From Candidatus Gastranaerophilales bacterium (GTDB taxonomy: Bacteria > Cyanobacteriota > Vampirovibrionia > Gastranaerophilales > Gastranaerophilaceae): a stretch of DNA of 47,516 nt. The stretch is from positions 1 through 47,516 of the forward strand of contig CALUWM010000014.1 in NCBI GenBank assembly GCA_944324485.1. The letters are read 5' to 3'. The translations under genes were made by a program, and so were the position numbers. The notes below the pieces were generated by a model. The model was not told the origin of the DNA. It did not search any database and saw nothing but the letters and a program-made list of their open reading frames with translations. Positions 33,864 through 43,118 of this stretch are shown here, in pieces (positions within the stretch are counted from its first letter, which is position 1; every line of letters begins with the position of its first letter).

Positions 33864-34361
33864 TTAGGCTTTTGTCCACATAGCATCTGATGATAATTTT
33901 GAATTAACAAATTCTTGAGAAATGTTTATATTAGATGGAGTAAAGATGAATACGCTTTCGCCGATTTTTCTTTGTGAACCGTCAAGAGCGTGAGTGCATC
34001 CGCACAAAAAGTCAACTATACGTTGAGATTGTTCTCTATCAAGAAGTTGTAAATTTAATATTACTGTTTTTCTTTCTTTTAATGCTTCCACTATTGTAAT
34101 TGATTCGTTATACGCCTTTGGCTCAATTACAACAACTTCGTAAGCACCTGCTTTTGGTTGGGGTAAAACTCTCAGATTTGCTCTATTTTTTCTAATAGGA
34201 TTTGTTTCAGTAAAGCTTGGTTGAAGTGCAGCATTTCTGTCTGTCGGATAGTCTGAATCATATCCATTTTCAATTTCTTCTTCATAAGCATCTTCACCCA
34301 TCGGATTTAAAGAATCCGTTAAAGCTCCGATAATTTCCTTAATTTTTTCTGAAAGTGCCAT
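33864..34361 (-). CDS. sepF: Cell division protein SepF
   Basis: A 165-residue protein. A short amphipathic N-terminus (MALSEKIKEIIGAL) suits membrane binding. It is followed by an acidic linker and the SepF domain: EVVVIEPKAYNESITIVEAL, KTVILNLQLLDREQSQRIVD, FLCGCTHALDGSQRKIG and VFIFTPSNI. SepF tethers FtsZ to the membrane in Gram-positives and cyanobacteria, which lack FtsA. AAAGGAG precedes the ATG, 14 bases after yggS. The pairing of YggS with SepF is conserved in these groups. Confidence 0.95.
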   Translation of the reverse strand: MALSEKIKEIIGALTDSLNPMGEDAYEEEIENGYDSDYPTDRNAALQPSFTETNPIRKNRANLRVLPQPKAGAYEVVVIEPKAYNESITIVEALKERKTVILNLQLLDREQSQRIVDFLCGCTHALDGSQRKIGESVFIFTPSNINISQEFVNSKLSSDAMWTKA

Positions 34362-34375
34362 CTTTTCTCCTTTAA

Positions 34376-35014
34376 TTATTCAAATAAAATTCTGCCTAAT
34401 CTAATCATTGTTGCACCGTTCTCAACGGCGATTTTATAATCATGACTCATTCCCATAGATAGCTCCTTTAAGCAATATTTTTGCTTTAAAGTATTCATCT
34501 CGGAAAAAAGCTTTTGAAGTTCGCCAATGCTATCTGTATAAGGAGCAATGTTCATTAATCCTTCCAATTTAACATTTTTCATTTTCGATACTTCACTGAT
34601 TAAATTTTCAAGTTGCTCAGGACAAATTCCAAATTTTTGAGGCTCACGTGCATTATTCACCTGCAAAAGAATTTTTTGAACAATGCCTTTCTGTTTTGCC
34701 ACTTCGTCTATACATTGTGCGACCTTCAAACTATCTACCGAATGTATATAATCGAAAAAACCGACAACGTACTTAACCTTATTCGTTTGTAAATGTCCTA
34801 TAAAATGATATATCGATTGAGCTTTGGTTGTATCATCTATTTTATTGATTTTTTCGATACTTTCCTGTGCTCTACTTTCCGCAAAATCTCGCAATCCTGC
34901 TTCAAATGCTTCCATCATTTTATCGATATTATAATATTTGCTAACTGCGATAATTTTTGGTCTATATTTTTCTGTTTCTTTTAAAACCTTGATTAAATTA
35001 TCTTTAACAGTCAT
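34376..35014 (-). CDS. yggS: YggS/PLPBP-family pyridoxal phosphate homeostasis protein
   Basis: The start at 35014 (MTVKDNLIKVLKETEKY) has AAGG eight bases upstream; an in-frame ATG at 35050 has none. The 212-residue single-domain PLP-binding barrel shows IIAVSKYYN (PLP lysine), HFIGHLQTNKVKYVVGF, LLQVNNAREPQKFGICPEQ, LEGLMNIAP and LSMGMSHDYKIAVENGATMI with RLGR. These proteins buffer PLP and affect amino-acid metabolism; they are not racemases. A promoter (TTGCAA, 16 nt, TATAAT) lies about 60 bases upstream. It heads the yggS-sepF unit. Confidence 0.95.
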   Translation of the reverse strand: MTVKDNLIKVLKETEKYRPKIIAVSKYYNIDKMMEAFEAGLRDFAESRAQESIEKINKIDDTTKAQSIYHFIGHLQTNKVKYVVGFFDYIHSVDSLKVAQCIDEVAKQKGIVQKILLQVNNAREPQKFGICPEQLENLISEVSKMKNVKLEGLMNIAPYTDSIGELQKLFSEMNTLKQKYCLKELSMGMSHDYKIAVENGATMIRLGRILFE

Positions 35015-35077
35015 TTTAAAAGCCTTAATAATACTCCCAATTATTCGCATTTAAGGAACTAACTGCCCCTTGTTTTA

Positions 35078-35105
35078 ATTATAAAATATTGTTTTTAACT
35101 TGCAA
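35078..35105 (-). promoter_or_regulatory. Promoter of yggS-sepF
   Basis: On the minus strand TTGCAA (35105-35100), 16 nt, TATAAT (35083-35078). This sits downstream of the hairpin at 35140-35180 in the direction of transcription. Confidence 0.65.
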
Positions 35106-35139
35106 AAAATTTATTTAAACAAGTTTTATTAAATTAAAA

Positions 35140-35180
35140 AACATGCTAAAACCATGTCATGGTGCATGTTTTAGCATGTT
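35140..35180 (-). other. Long hairpin in the yggS / dCMP deaminase intergenic region
   Basis: AACATGCTAAAAC (35140-35152) pairs perfectly with GTTTTAGCATGTT (35168-35180) around a 15-nt loop. The loop start overlaps a second small palindrome, ACCATG/CATGGT. On the minus strand the stem is followed by TTTTAATTT, so it looks like a terminator with no gene before it. It may end a short antisense or leader RNA, or be an operator. Confidence 0.55.
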
Positions 35181-35272
35181 ACATTTTGTGTAATATTTCT
35201 TAATATGATAGGATTTCAGGATTATTTTGGCATGCTTCTATGGTAACATTTTATTAAGTAAAGGAATTTAAA

Positions 35273-35743
35273 ATGGAAAACAATAAACCAATCGAATGGA
35301 ACGAATATTTTTTAGAAATAGCTCATACCGTTGCAAAACGTTCCAACTGTTTAAGAGCACAAGTCGGTGCAGTAATTGTAGGACCTGACAAAAAAATCAA
35401 AGCAACAGGCTACAATGGAGTCCCTTCAAAAGTAGTCTCATGTATGGAGCTTGGAGAATGTTACAGGATTAAAAACAATATACCCTCAGGAACAAGATAT
35501 GAAACCTGCAGAAGTATTCATGCGGAACAAAATGCTATAATTCAAGCCGGTCAAGACAGATGCCAAAACGGAACTATGTACATTTGGGGACATAACTTTA
35601 TTTGCATTTTATGTAAAAGATTTATAGTACAATCAGGAATTGAAACCATATTTTTAAGAAAAGACAACAATTCCCCGATTGAAATGGTTACTGTTGAACA
35701 ATTAAAGCAAGAATTATCCGATGATGCTTTAATTAAGCTTTAA
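35273..35743 (+). CDS. Deoxycytidylate (dCMP) deaminase family protein
   Basis: A 156-residue zinc-dependent cytidine deaminase-fold protein. It has LRAQVGAVIVGPDKKIKATGYNG, IHAEQNAIIQA (zinc His and catalytic Glu) and FICILCKRFI (zinc Cys pair, CxxC). The order and length match dCMP deaminase / ComEB, which makes dUMP for dTMP synthesis. The usual P just before the first Cys is replaced by I. AAAGGAAT precedes the ATG. It is monocistronic, divergent from yggS. tRNA adenosine deaminase is less likely given the RCxxxxxxSGTRYETCRS region, which fits dCMP deaminases. Confidence 0.88.
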   Translation: MENNKPIEWNEYFLEIAHTVAKRSNCLRAQVGAVIVGPDKKIKATGYNGVPSKVVSCMELGECYRIKNNIPSGTRYETCRSIHAEQNAIIQAGQDRCQNGTMYIWGHNFICILCKRFIVQSGIETIFLRKDNNSPIEMVTVEQLKQELSDDALIKL

Positions 35744-35793
35744 GTTTAGCCGACAATACCTTTTTATACATAAAAATACTTAAAAATCAGATA

Positions 35794-35799
35794 TATAAT
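35794..35799 (+). promoter_or_regulatory. -10 box directly upstream of the vWA gene
   Basis: TATAAT ends 6 nt before the ATG at 35806, with no ribosome site between. It fits a leaderless transcript. Confidence 0.45.
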
Positions 35800-35805
35800 A
35801 AAACC

Positions 35806-36570
35806 ATGAAAAACAAAATAATCTCGGGAATAATATTTTTATTTTTTTTAACAGCAATTTTTTGCCAAAAAGCAAAAACTGAGCCAAATTACGATTACAA
35901 AATATATGCCCCGAATAATATAACAGGTGTATCTCAAAGTGTCGCAAAAGCACAGAAAGATTCTCAAATTATATTCATCGTTGATTTTTCAAACTCAATG
36001 AATGATACAATAGATGGAAAAACAAAAATAAACATGGCAAGAAACACTCTGGCTGAAATTTTACCAAAAATTCCTGCCAATGTTAAAACCGGTCTTAGAG
36101 TATACGGACACAAGGCAGGTTTTACATATCTGCAAGGTTGTCAAGCTTCTAGCCTGACTGTCCCTTTAGGAACAAGTAATTATCAGCAAATTTTAACAAG
36201 TTTATACAAAACAAATGCAACCGGCTGGACTCCAATTACATATTCTCTAAAACAAGCGATTAACAATGATTTCATCGGAACAACAGGAAAAAAGCACATA
36301 ATTCTCTTAACTGACGGAGGGGAAAATTGCGATGAAAGTCCTTGTACATATGTAATAAATCTAATGAAAACAAGAGATGATGTTAAAATCGATGTAATAG
36401 CCTTTGATATTCAAGACATAGAAGCAAATAACCAACTCAGATGTACCGCTCTTATGACAAGCGGAAAATTTCTCAGTGCTCAAAATGAACAAGATCTTTC
36501 TAATTCACTATTTGAAACAGTCGGAATAAATAAAGACGTTAGAGGAAGTATAAAAATTCCAAAACAATAA
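35806..36570 (+). CDS. Secreted von Willebrand factor A domain protein
   Basis: A 254-residue protein with an N-terminal signal segment (MKNKIISGIIFLFFLTAIFC). The vWA domain has the metal-ion adhesion site: IIFIVDFSNSMND (DxSxS), a Thr in GWTPITYSL and LLTDGGENCDESPC. Six Cys in the mature part suggest disulfides outside the cytoplasm. It is probably an extracytoplasmic protein-binding module; the partner is unknown. There is no clear lipobox. No Shine-Dalgarno is seen; TATAAT ends 6 nt before the ATG. Confidence 0.85.
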   Translation: MKNKIISGIIFLFFLTAIFCQKAKTEPNYDYKIYAPNNITGVSQSVAKAQKDSQIIFIVDFSNSMNDTIDGKTKINMARNTLAEILPKIPANVKTGLRVYGHKAGFTYLQGCQASSLTVPLGTSNYQQILTSLYKTNATGWTPITYSLKQAINNDFIGTTGKKHIILLTDGGENCDESPCTYVINLMKTRDDVKIDVIAFDIQDIEANNQLRCTALMTSGKFLSAQNEQDLSNSLFETVGINKDVRGSIKIPKQ

Positions 36571-36595
36571 TTTAGCCTAAATAAAAATTTTTTGT

Positions 36596-36601
36596 TAAAA
36601 T
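36596..36601 (+). promoter_or_regulatory. -10-like box directly upstream of the family 2 glycosyltransferase
   Basis: TAAAAT ends 6 nt before the ATG at 36608. The rest of the gap is T-only and has no ribosome site. It is weaker than the other examples. Confidence 0.3.
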
Positions 36602-36607
36602 TTTTTT

Positions 36608-37381
36608 ATGGCAAAAAATGATTTTAAAATTAGCGCAATAATTACAACACATAATTCAGAAAAAACTCTCTGTGAAGTAATTGAAGCAATAAAAGATTCT
36701 GCTGAAATTATTATTGTTGATTGTCACTCAACGGATGACACAATAGAAATAGCAAAAGAATATAAAGCAAAAATAATATATTCAGACAAAAATAATCTAG
36801 AAAACACCTTAAATAATGCTATTGATGAAGCTTTATTTGATTGGATTCTTTTTTTAGAAGATGATGAAATAGTTCCTCAAAAACTAATTTTTGAACTTGA
36901 AAAATATATTGAAGCTCCAAAGAAAAATAAATTTGCTATAACCATAAGCAAAAAAACTTTTCTTTTAAACAAGGAAATCAAAGCTGCAAGAATCAATCAA
37001 GAATTACGTTTTTTTAAAAAAGGATTTGCAATTTTCAACAAAAACAACAGTATAAAATTAAAAATAACCTCGGGAAAACTTTATAAACTGAATAAAAATT
37101 TTAAAATAAAAAATTTATATATTTTGAAATACCAAAATTTTGATATTTCAAAAAAAATCAATGACTATATTGATGAAAATAAAAGTCTCTTAAAAAATAC
37201 AAAAACAAAAAAAGCCTCTGTTTTTATAAAACCAATGCTTATATTTTTATATAATTATTTTATAAAAGGTGCATTTTTAAACGGAAAATTAGGTTACATA
37301 TATGCAAAGGAAGAAGCAATAAAAAGCTTTATTTTTGAAGTAATGTTACTTGAAAAACTAAGGAGTAATTATGATATTTGA
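36608..37381 (+). CDS. Family 2 glycosyltransferase (WaaE/KdtX-like)
   Basis: A 257-residue GT-A fold enzyme: KISAIITTHNSEKTLCEVIE, IIIVDCHSTDDTIEIAKEY (first Asp motif) and WILFLEDDEIVP (DDE, metal-binding). It resembles the small single-domain enzymes that add a sugar to the lipopolysaccharide core, but the acceptor is unknown. The C-terminal half is Lys-rich and helical. The end overlaps the next gene by 11 bases. Confidence 0.85.
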   Translation: MAKNDFKISAIITTHNSEKTLCEVIEAIKDSAEIIIVDCHSTDDTIEIAKEYKAKIIYSDKNNLENTLNNAIDEALFDWILFLEDDEIVPQKLIFELEKYIEAPKKNKFAITISKKTFLLNKEIKAARINQELRFFKKGFAIFNKNNSIKLKITSGKLYKLNKNFKIKNLYILKYQNFDISKKINDYIDENKSLLKNTKTKKASVFIKPMLIFLYNYFIKGAFLNGKLGYIYAKEEAIKSFIFEVMLLEKLRSNYDI

Positions 37382-37826
37382 TAATTTAAACAATATGGAA
37401 CAATACTATAAATTAAATGAAAACTTTAAAATAGGATTTGAATTTCTTTTAAATAATGATTTAAAATCGCTTAAAGACGGTAAATATCAAATAAAAGGCG
37501 ATGAAGTTTTTGCAAATATTCAAAGTCTTACAACAAAAGAAAAATCTCAAAAAAAATGGGAAGCACACAAAAAATATATAGATATCCAATATGTAATATC
37601 AGGAAAAGAATGTATGGGATATGGAATATATGAAGACTTTAAAACAAGTGAAAAATATGATGAAATTAAGGATGTAGAGTTCTTAGAAGGTGAAAAATAT
37701 AACTATATAAATGTCGAAGAAAATGAATTTGTTATTTTTTATCCGAATGATGTACATGCTCCAATGCTATGTGTTGAAAATCCAGAACAAATTAAAAAAG
37801 TCATTGTCAAAATAGCTATTGATTAG
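37371..37826 (+). CDS. YhcH/YjgK/YiaL-family (DUF386) protein
   Basis: A 151-residue cupin-like protein. Family features are EKSQKKWEAHKKYIDIQYVI (His, Asp, Gln near the metal site), SGKECMGYG, and FVIFYPNDVHAPMLC with the distal His. In the family these bind a divalent metal and are linked to sialic-acid or other sugar catabolism, possibly as anomerases. The ATG overlaps the glycosyltransferase end and has AAGGAG seven bases upstream. The last 11 bases overlap the convergent comEC gene. Confidence 0.88.
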   Translation: MIFDNLNNMEQYYKLNENFKIGFEFLLNNDLKSLKDGKYQIKGDEVFANIQSLTTKEKSQKKWEAHKKYIDIQYVISGKECMGYGIYEDFKTSEKYDEIKDVEFLEGEKYNYINVEENEFVIFYPNDVHAPMLCVENPEQIKKVIVKIAID

Positions 37827-40389
37827 CTTTTATAAAATCCTGAACATATTTTGTTTTGTGAAAGGGGACAGGATTTTGCCTGTCAAACATAACTTTTTCT
37901 AGTCTTTTTTTAGAATTTTCAAAATGATAAAACTTGTAATTTAAATTTTTATCTATGATTAGTTTGCAAAAGCCATAATTTCTGGTTGAAATTGTTTTGA
38001 TTTTATATTCATTAAGAAGATTAATAGTTGAGTAATGAGGATGACCGAACTTATTGATACCGGTCGAAATCAAAGCATAATCAGGTCTAATACGGTTTAG
38101 TATTTCTTTATTCAATACATCTTTTGCGCCATGATGTCCAACTTTTATAACATCAATCTTTTCAGGCAAATATTTCTCAATGGATTTAAACCCTAAAATT
38201 CCGGCATCACCCATAAAAAGAAAATTTCTGTTTTTATAAGTTACAAGCACAATAATTGACGTTTCATTTTCAAATTTATCATCATCACCATTATTTTTAG
38301 TGTTGATTTTAGGAACAAAAGTCCTGACCTCTAAATCAGGTTCTTGATAAATAATTTCATTATTATTTGCAATTTTATAATTAAAATCATTTTCTTTAAT
38401 ATAATTCAGTATTTCCTTTGCCAATTCAGACTTTGCCGAATTTTTCCTTATTATAATTTCATCAGTTTTAATTGTTTTTAAAACATCAATCGCACCACCA
38501 CAATGATCCATATCAAAATGTGTTATTATTAACTTTTTCAATCTTGAAATTCTTTCATTTTTAAAATAACGATTTAAAATTATTTCACCACTTGATATTC
38601 CCTTATATGGTTTCTTGCCTGTATCAATAAGAATATAATTTCTTTTAGGAGTTTTTATTAAGAAACTATCAGCATTTTCAACATCAAACATATTTATTTC
38701 AAAATTATTCTTATAATTATCAAACTTAATAAAAGTCAAAGCAAATATCAAAATAAAAGAAACAAAAACAAAAACTAATCTTCTGTTCTTGAAGTCATAT
38801 TTTAAATTTAATAGAAAAAGCAAAATTAAAGCCCAAACCCCAAACATTTGAAACACATTTAATCCCGTAACACTTAACATTGAACATTTAAAAGAAGCAA
38901 AGAATTCACTAATTTTAACAAGCAAAGTAAGCATCGGTTTTGCAATTAAATCAAACAAATATACCATCGGTTCATTCAAATAAGGAACAAGGGAAATAAT
39001 TGAACTAACAAAACCAATAAAGCTTAACATTCCTATAAAAGGAATAACTGCAATATTAGCAGGAACACTGAACAACGCAAAATTATTAAAATAGTGCATT
39101 TGTAATGGTATTACCCAAATTTGCGCAACCAAAGGAACAATAAGTGCCGAAACAACGTTAACCGGAGAAAAAGCATAAGCTAAATATTTAACAAATGTTT
39201 TTGAATTTTTATATTTTTCCTTAAATTTCTTATCCTTATCAAGAATTTTTGAAACTATAACAGGACAAGAAATAATTAAACCCAAAGTTACGATAAAAGA
39301 TAATTGAAATCCAACATCAAAAATCATCTTAGGATTAAATAACAAAATCAAAAAACCAACAAAAAATACTAAAGCAACAGGATTAACATTTCTGTCTATC
39401 AACTTACCAAACAAAACAAACAACAACATACAAGATGCTCTTAAAATAGAAGGAGGAAAACCTGTCATAAAAGTATATAGGATAACAAATACTGCTCCAA
39501 GAAAAATTGAGAAATTATATGGAATACGAAAAAGCATTGCAATCCACCACCATATTCCAAATATCAAAGCCACATTTAAACCACTTGCAGCAAGAAGATG
39601 TAACAAACCTGAATTTTTAAAATCTTCTTTTATCTTTTCATCAGGATTTATTGTTTCATTTCCAAAAACTATTCCTCCTAATATCTCAAGCTCCGGATGT
39701 TTTATATACTTTGCATGACGATCAATAACTTTTTGTCTTGTAATTTCAAATTCTTTTAAAATAAAATACCAACTGTCATTAATATTTGAAATATTAAAAC
39801 TCGGTTCTTTTATTTTCTTTATAGATTCAGGCTCTGCATACAAAACATTTATGCAATCATTATTCAAAAGATACCTTCTATAATTAAATTGATGAGGATT
39901 CTTGGCTTCCTTAGGCGAAGACAATCTGCCTTCAACTTCAATATAATCTCCGATTGTTATAGTATTTTTATTATCGTTTTCATCAATGTAACTTACCAAA
40001 ACTTTTGAATTAAGATTATCAAAATTTCTTCCTAAAATTTTTGCTTTATTAACATTAATATTAAATCTTATTCTTTTATATTTATTTGAAATTTCTTTTG
40101 AAGATACAACTCTTCCTGTAAGTACTACATTATTTGCATTGACATTTTCTAATGACTTATCTAAGTTTTCACTATCTGTCGCCCTTATAATTCCAAGAAA
40201 AAATATCAAATATAAGATTACAGTTCTTCTAAAACCGAAATTCGAAAACAAAGTAACAAAAATCAAAACAACAAGAACAATGATTGAAACCAAAAGTGTA
40301 CAGTTATAAAAAGAAGCAAAAAGACCAGATATATAAAATACTGAAAATAAAATAGTAAATATTTTTGTATATGAAAATTTTTCTTCCAT
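37816..40389 (-). CDS. comEC: ComEC/Rec2-family DNA uptake channel
   Basis: An 857-residue inner-membrane protein. It has an N-terminal DUF4131-type domain with transmembrane helices and an OB-like stretch (LTGRVVSSKEI). The central competence domain has many helices (GLLHLLAASGLNVALIFGIW, PPSILRASCMLL). The C-terminal metallo-beta-lactamase-like domain reads KLIITHFDMDHCGGAID (HxxDH), FLMGDAGILG and KVGHHGAK. ComEC carries single-stranded DNA into the cytoplasm in natural competence. Its presence with intact motifs suggests possible transformability; other competence genes are not here. It follows ftsY with a 2-base gap as the last gene of a five-gene run. Confidence 0.93.
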   Translation of the reverse strand: MEEKFSYTKIFTILFSVFYISGLFASFYNCTLLVSIIVLVVLIFVTLFSNFGFRRTVILYLIFFLGIIRATDSENLDKSLENVNANNVVLTGRVVSSKEISNKYKRIRFNINVNKAKILGRNFDNLNSKVLVSYIDENDNKNTITIGDYIEVEGRLSSPKEAKNPHQFNYRRYLLNNDCINVLYAEPESIKKIKEPSFNISNINDSWYFILKEFEITRQKVIDRHAKYIKHPELEILGGIVFGNETINPDEKIKEDFKNSGLLHLLAASGLNVALIFGIWWWIAMLFRIPYNFSIFLGAVFVILYTFMTGFPPSILRASCMLLFVLFGKLIDRNVNPVALVFFVGFLILLFNPKMIFDVGFQLSFIVTLGLIISCPVIVSKILDKDKKFKEKYKNSKTFVKYLAYAFSPVNVVSALIVPLVAQIWVIPLQMHYFNNFALFSVPANIAVIPFIGMLSFIGFVSSIISLVPYLNEPMVYLFDLIAKPMLTLLVKISEFFASFKCSMLSVTGLNVFQMFGVWALILLFLLNLKYDFKNRRLVFVFVSFILIFALTFIKFDNYKNNFEINMFDVENADSFLIKTPKRNYILIDTGKKPYKGISSGEIILNRYFKNERISRLKKLIITHFDMDHCGGAIDVLKTIKTDEIIIRKNSAKSELAKEILNYIKENDFNYKIANNNEIIYQEPDLEVRTFVPKINTKNNGDDDKFENETSIIVLVTYKNRNFLFMGDAGILGFKSIEKYLPEKIDVIKVGHHGAKDVLNKEILNRIRPDYALISTGINKFGHPHYSTINLLNEYKIKTISTRNYGFCKLIIDKNLNYKFYHFENSKKRLEKVMFDRQNPVPFHKTKYVQDFIKANQ

Positions 40390-40391
40390 TC

Positions 40392-41342
40392 TTAATCAAA
40401 AATAGCATTTATAAAATCATTTTTGCTAAATTCTGCAAGATCATCTATACCTTCACCAGTTCCTATTAATTTTGTAGGTATCTTTAAATTTTTTGCAATA
40501 GATAAAATTATGCCACCCTTAGAGCTTCCATCTAACTTTGTAATTGCAATAGAAGTTATATCAACAGCCTCTTTAAACACAAGCGCCTGACTTAAACCAT
40601 TTTGTCCTTGTGAACCATCTAGAACCAAAATAGTCTCTAAAATAGCATCATCAAGCTTTCTTAAAATTACATTCTTAATTTTTTTTAGTTCTTCTATTAA
40701 ATTAAATTTATTTTGCAATCGCCCTGCACTATCTATAATTATTACATTATAGTTTTCTTTTCTTGCCAAATCTATTGCTCTATAAGCTAAAGAAGCACTA
40801 TCTGCCTTATCTTCCCTTAAAATATCAACATTTGCCCTTTTTGACCAAATTTCAAGTTGCTCTTCAGCGGCCGCCCTAAAAGTATCGCCCGCTACCAATA
40901 AAACCTTATTGCCATCTTTTTTAAATTTGTTTGCAAGTTTACCTATTAAAGTAGTCTTTCCTGCACCATTTACGCCAACTACAAAATAAATATTTAATTT
41001 ATTTTTATCAAATTTTAAATCTTCTTCCTTATCCACATCAAGAATTTCACTAAATTCTTTTTTCAAAAACTCCTTTAATTGAGATGACTTAACTTTTTCA
41101 TCTTTTATTTTATTTACCACCTCGACAGCTAAATCAACTCCCAAATCAGCTTTAATTAGCATAGTTTCAATATCTTCAAGCTCAAATTCATCAACAAGTT
41201 TATCACCTGTTATAGAATTCGTAACACTGTTTACCAAAGAATTTGCGGTTTTTGATAGAATATTCTTCAAAATCCCAAAATTAGAATTATTTTGAGACTT
41301 TTCCTTATTTTGTTCATCTTTATTTTTGAAAAAATTAAACAT
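40392..41342 (-). CDS. ftsY: Signal recognition particle receptor FtsY
   Basis: A 316-residue SRP-type GTPase. A short charged N-terminus (MFNFFKNKDEQNKEKSQNN) replaces the long acidic A domain of E. coli FtsY. Then come the N helices (LEDIETMLIKADLGVDLA) and the G domain: VGVNGAGKTTLIGKLA, GDTFRAAAEEQLEIW, IIDSAGRLQNK and TKLDGSSKGG. It docks ribosome-SRP complexes at the membrane. It overlaps nusB by 8 bases and is followed by comEC. Confidence 0.97.
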   Translation of the reverse strand: MFNFFKNKDEQNKEKSQNNSNFGILKNILSKTANSLVNSVTNSITGDKLVDEFELEDIETMLIKADLGVDLAVEVVNKIKDEKVKSSQLKEFLKKEFSEILDVDKEEDLKFDKNKLNIYFVVGVNGAGKTTLIGKLANKFKKDGNKVLLVAGDTFRAAAEEQLEIWSKRANVDILREDKADSASLAYRAIDLARKENYNVIIIDSAGRLQNKFNLIEELKKIKNVILRKLDDAILETILVLDGSQGQNGLSQALVFKEAVDITSIAITKLDGSSKGGIILSIAKNLKIPTKLIGTGEGIDDLAEFSKNDFINAIFD

Positions 41343-41988
41343 TCTTTTCGACTACCCTTGCCAAAATACCATTTATAAAAGAAGGGGAATCATCGGTTGA
41401 ATATTTTTTAGCCAATTCCAAAGCCTCATCTATTACAACTTTATGAGGTGTGTCTTTTATATATGCAAGTTCAGTTATAGCAATTCTTAAAATATCTTTA
41501 TCAATTTTAAAAAGCCTATCTATATCCCAACCAAAAGCAAAGTCGCTAATCATTTTATCTATATCTTGCTTATGTTTTTGATAGTTAAAACATATCTCCA
41601 TAATATAATTGCGTACATCTTCTTTATTTGCCAATGTACATAGCTCAGCAACATCAAGAGCAGATAATGTTTTTTCTGCTGCACTCAATAAAACGTCAAT
41701 CTTTCCTTCCAAATCCGAAGTAAGAGGGAGCGTTACAGGTATATTTTCGCAATCAATCGGACGAGAAAGATTATCTTCATGGTTATTTTCATATTCTATA
41801 ATTTGGTTTTTTATATTGTTCAACTCAGAAACACTCAAAGAAACTTCGTCATAAGAGCTTGAAACCAAAGTCCTAACTGATTTTAAAACAATTTGGGTAA
41901 AGTCTTCATCTTTATATTTTTCTAAATTTTTATCTAATTGCGAAAATAATATTAAAGCTAATTCTCTGCTTGCTCTTCTTGCTTGCAT
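41335..41988 (-). CDS. nusB: Transcription antitermination factor NusB
   Basis: A 217-residue protein. It starts MQARRASRELALILFSQLDK, the NusB helix 1. The C-terminal half has RLFKIDKDILRIAITELAYI, PHKVVIDEALELAKKYS and PSFINGILARVV. It is about 60-80 residues longer than typical NusB because of an insertion around 40-120, as in cyanobacterial homologues. NusB with NusE binds boxA of rRNA transcripts. AAGGAAT precedes the ATG; the gap to the upstream GT4 gene is 50 bases. Confidence 0.93.
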   Translation of the reverse strand: MQARRASRELALILFSQLDKNLEKYKDEDFTQIVLKSVRTLVSSSYDEVSLSVSELNNIKNQIIEYENNHEDNLSRPIDCENIPVTLPLTSDLEGKIDVLLSAAEKTLSALDVAELCTLANKEDVRNYIMEICFNYQKHKQDIDKMISDFAFGWDIDRLFKIDKDILRIAITELAYIKDTPHKVVIDEALELAKKYSTDDSPSFINGILARVVEKNV

Positions 41989-42038
41989 TTTATATTCCTT
42001 CTTTTTTGTCTTTAGAATTATTATATTTTAAAAATATC

Positions 42039-43118
42039 TTATTTCATAGAAATTTTTACAAGATTTTCAAAATATTTTGACATAACTTTTTCTTTTTCAT
42101 AATTTTTTATTGTATTTATAGAATTTTCACTAATTTCTTTCAAATTAGTTCCTTTTATTTTATATAAAACATCAACAACCGAATCAATAGAAGGTTTTAT
42201 TAAAAAACCATTTTCTCCATTTTGAATAATTCCATCTATTCCGGTATTTTTAGTTGCAACAACAACTAAACCTCTGGATAATGCCTCTAGATAAGCAACT
42301 CCAAAAGTTTCATCCACAGAAGGCAAAATAAAAACATCATTTTTATCTAATTTTGTATATATTTTATTGTGTTCAATAAAACCATTGATTTTAATTTTGT
42401 TTTCAAGTTTATAAGCCGAAATAAGATTTTTAAGATATTTTTTTTGAGGACCATCGCCATATATATTGTATTCAAAATCAAAATCTATTTTACTTAAAGC
42501 CTTAATGACAACATCTATATTTTTTCTTTTTATTAACTTTGACAATGTAATTAATCTTAATTTATCACCCTTAAAAATTTTTTCTTCCAATATATTTTCT
42601 TCCAAAACAAAAGAAGGTAGAACAAAATCAGCTTTAAATTTATTCATCAGAAAAATATTTCTTGCCCCTACTAAATTTGAATTCAAAAGAGCATTTTTTA
42701 ATCTTTTTTTAAAATAAAATTTATATTTAAAATTCTCCAAAACTTTTAAATCACTTTGATGAACAATAGAAACATGTGCTATATTAAGATATTTATTTAT
42801 TAAATCAGAATATATATGCCCTGATGGCATATGTGAAATTATAAGATTAAATTCTTTAAGGTTATTTATAAAATTTTTACTTTCACAAACAAAAGGTAAA
42901 ATAAAATTTCTGTTATATACTTTTATACCATTTTTAAGATATATACCTGTTTTTACAAATTTATGTTTTCTCAAAAAGGTATTTAATAAAAAATTTGGCC
43001 TAATAACTTCAATTTTTTCAACTTTTTGTTTCAATGCAAGCGCAAAATCCTCAACCACAAAAGGAATAGACCTATCAGATATTAAAGGATATAAATCACT
43101 TACAACTAAAATTTTCAT
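42039..43118 (-). CDS. Family 4 glycosyltransferase
   Basis: A 359-residue GT-B enzyme. The N-terminal Rossmann half starts MKILVVSDLYPLISDRSIPF. The donor half has RLITLSKLIKRKNIDVVIKA, YNIYGDGPQKKYL and VFILPSVDETFGVAYLEALS with the EX7E pattern. GDTs of this family use nucleotide sugars to build glycans; the acceptor is unknown. The ATG follows the glyS stop directly (TAGATG). The coupling with glyS is odd but may only be chance packing. Confidence 0.88.
   Translation of the reverse strand: MKILVVSDLYPLISDRSIPFVVEDFALALKQKVEKIEVIRPNFLLNTFLRKHKFVKTGIYLKNGIKVYNRNFILPFVCESKNFINNLKEFNLIISHMPSGHIYSDLINKYLNIAHVSIVHQSDLKVLENFKYKFYFKKRLKNALLNSNLVGARNIFLMNKFKADFVLPSFVLEENILEEKIFKGDKLRLITLSKLIKRKNIDVVIKALSKIDFDFEYNIYGDGPQKKYLKNLISAYKLENKIKINGFIEHNKIYTKLDKNDVFILPSVDETFGVAYLEALSRGLVVVATKNTGIDGIIQNGENGFLIKPSIDSVVDVLYKIKGTNLKEISENSINTIKNYEKEKVMSKYFENLVKISMK

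Noticed and set aside
37816-37826. Convergent overlap of the YhcH-family gene and comEC
   Set aside because: An 11-bp tail-to-tail overlap is common in compact genomes and does not imply antisense control.
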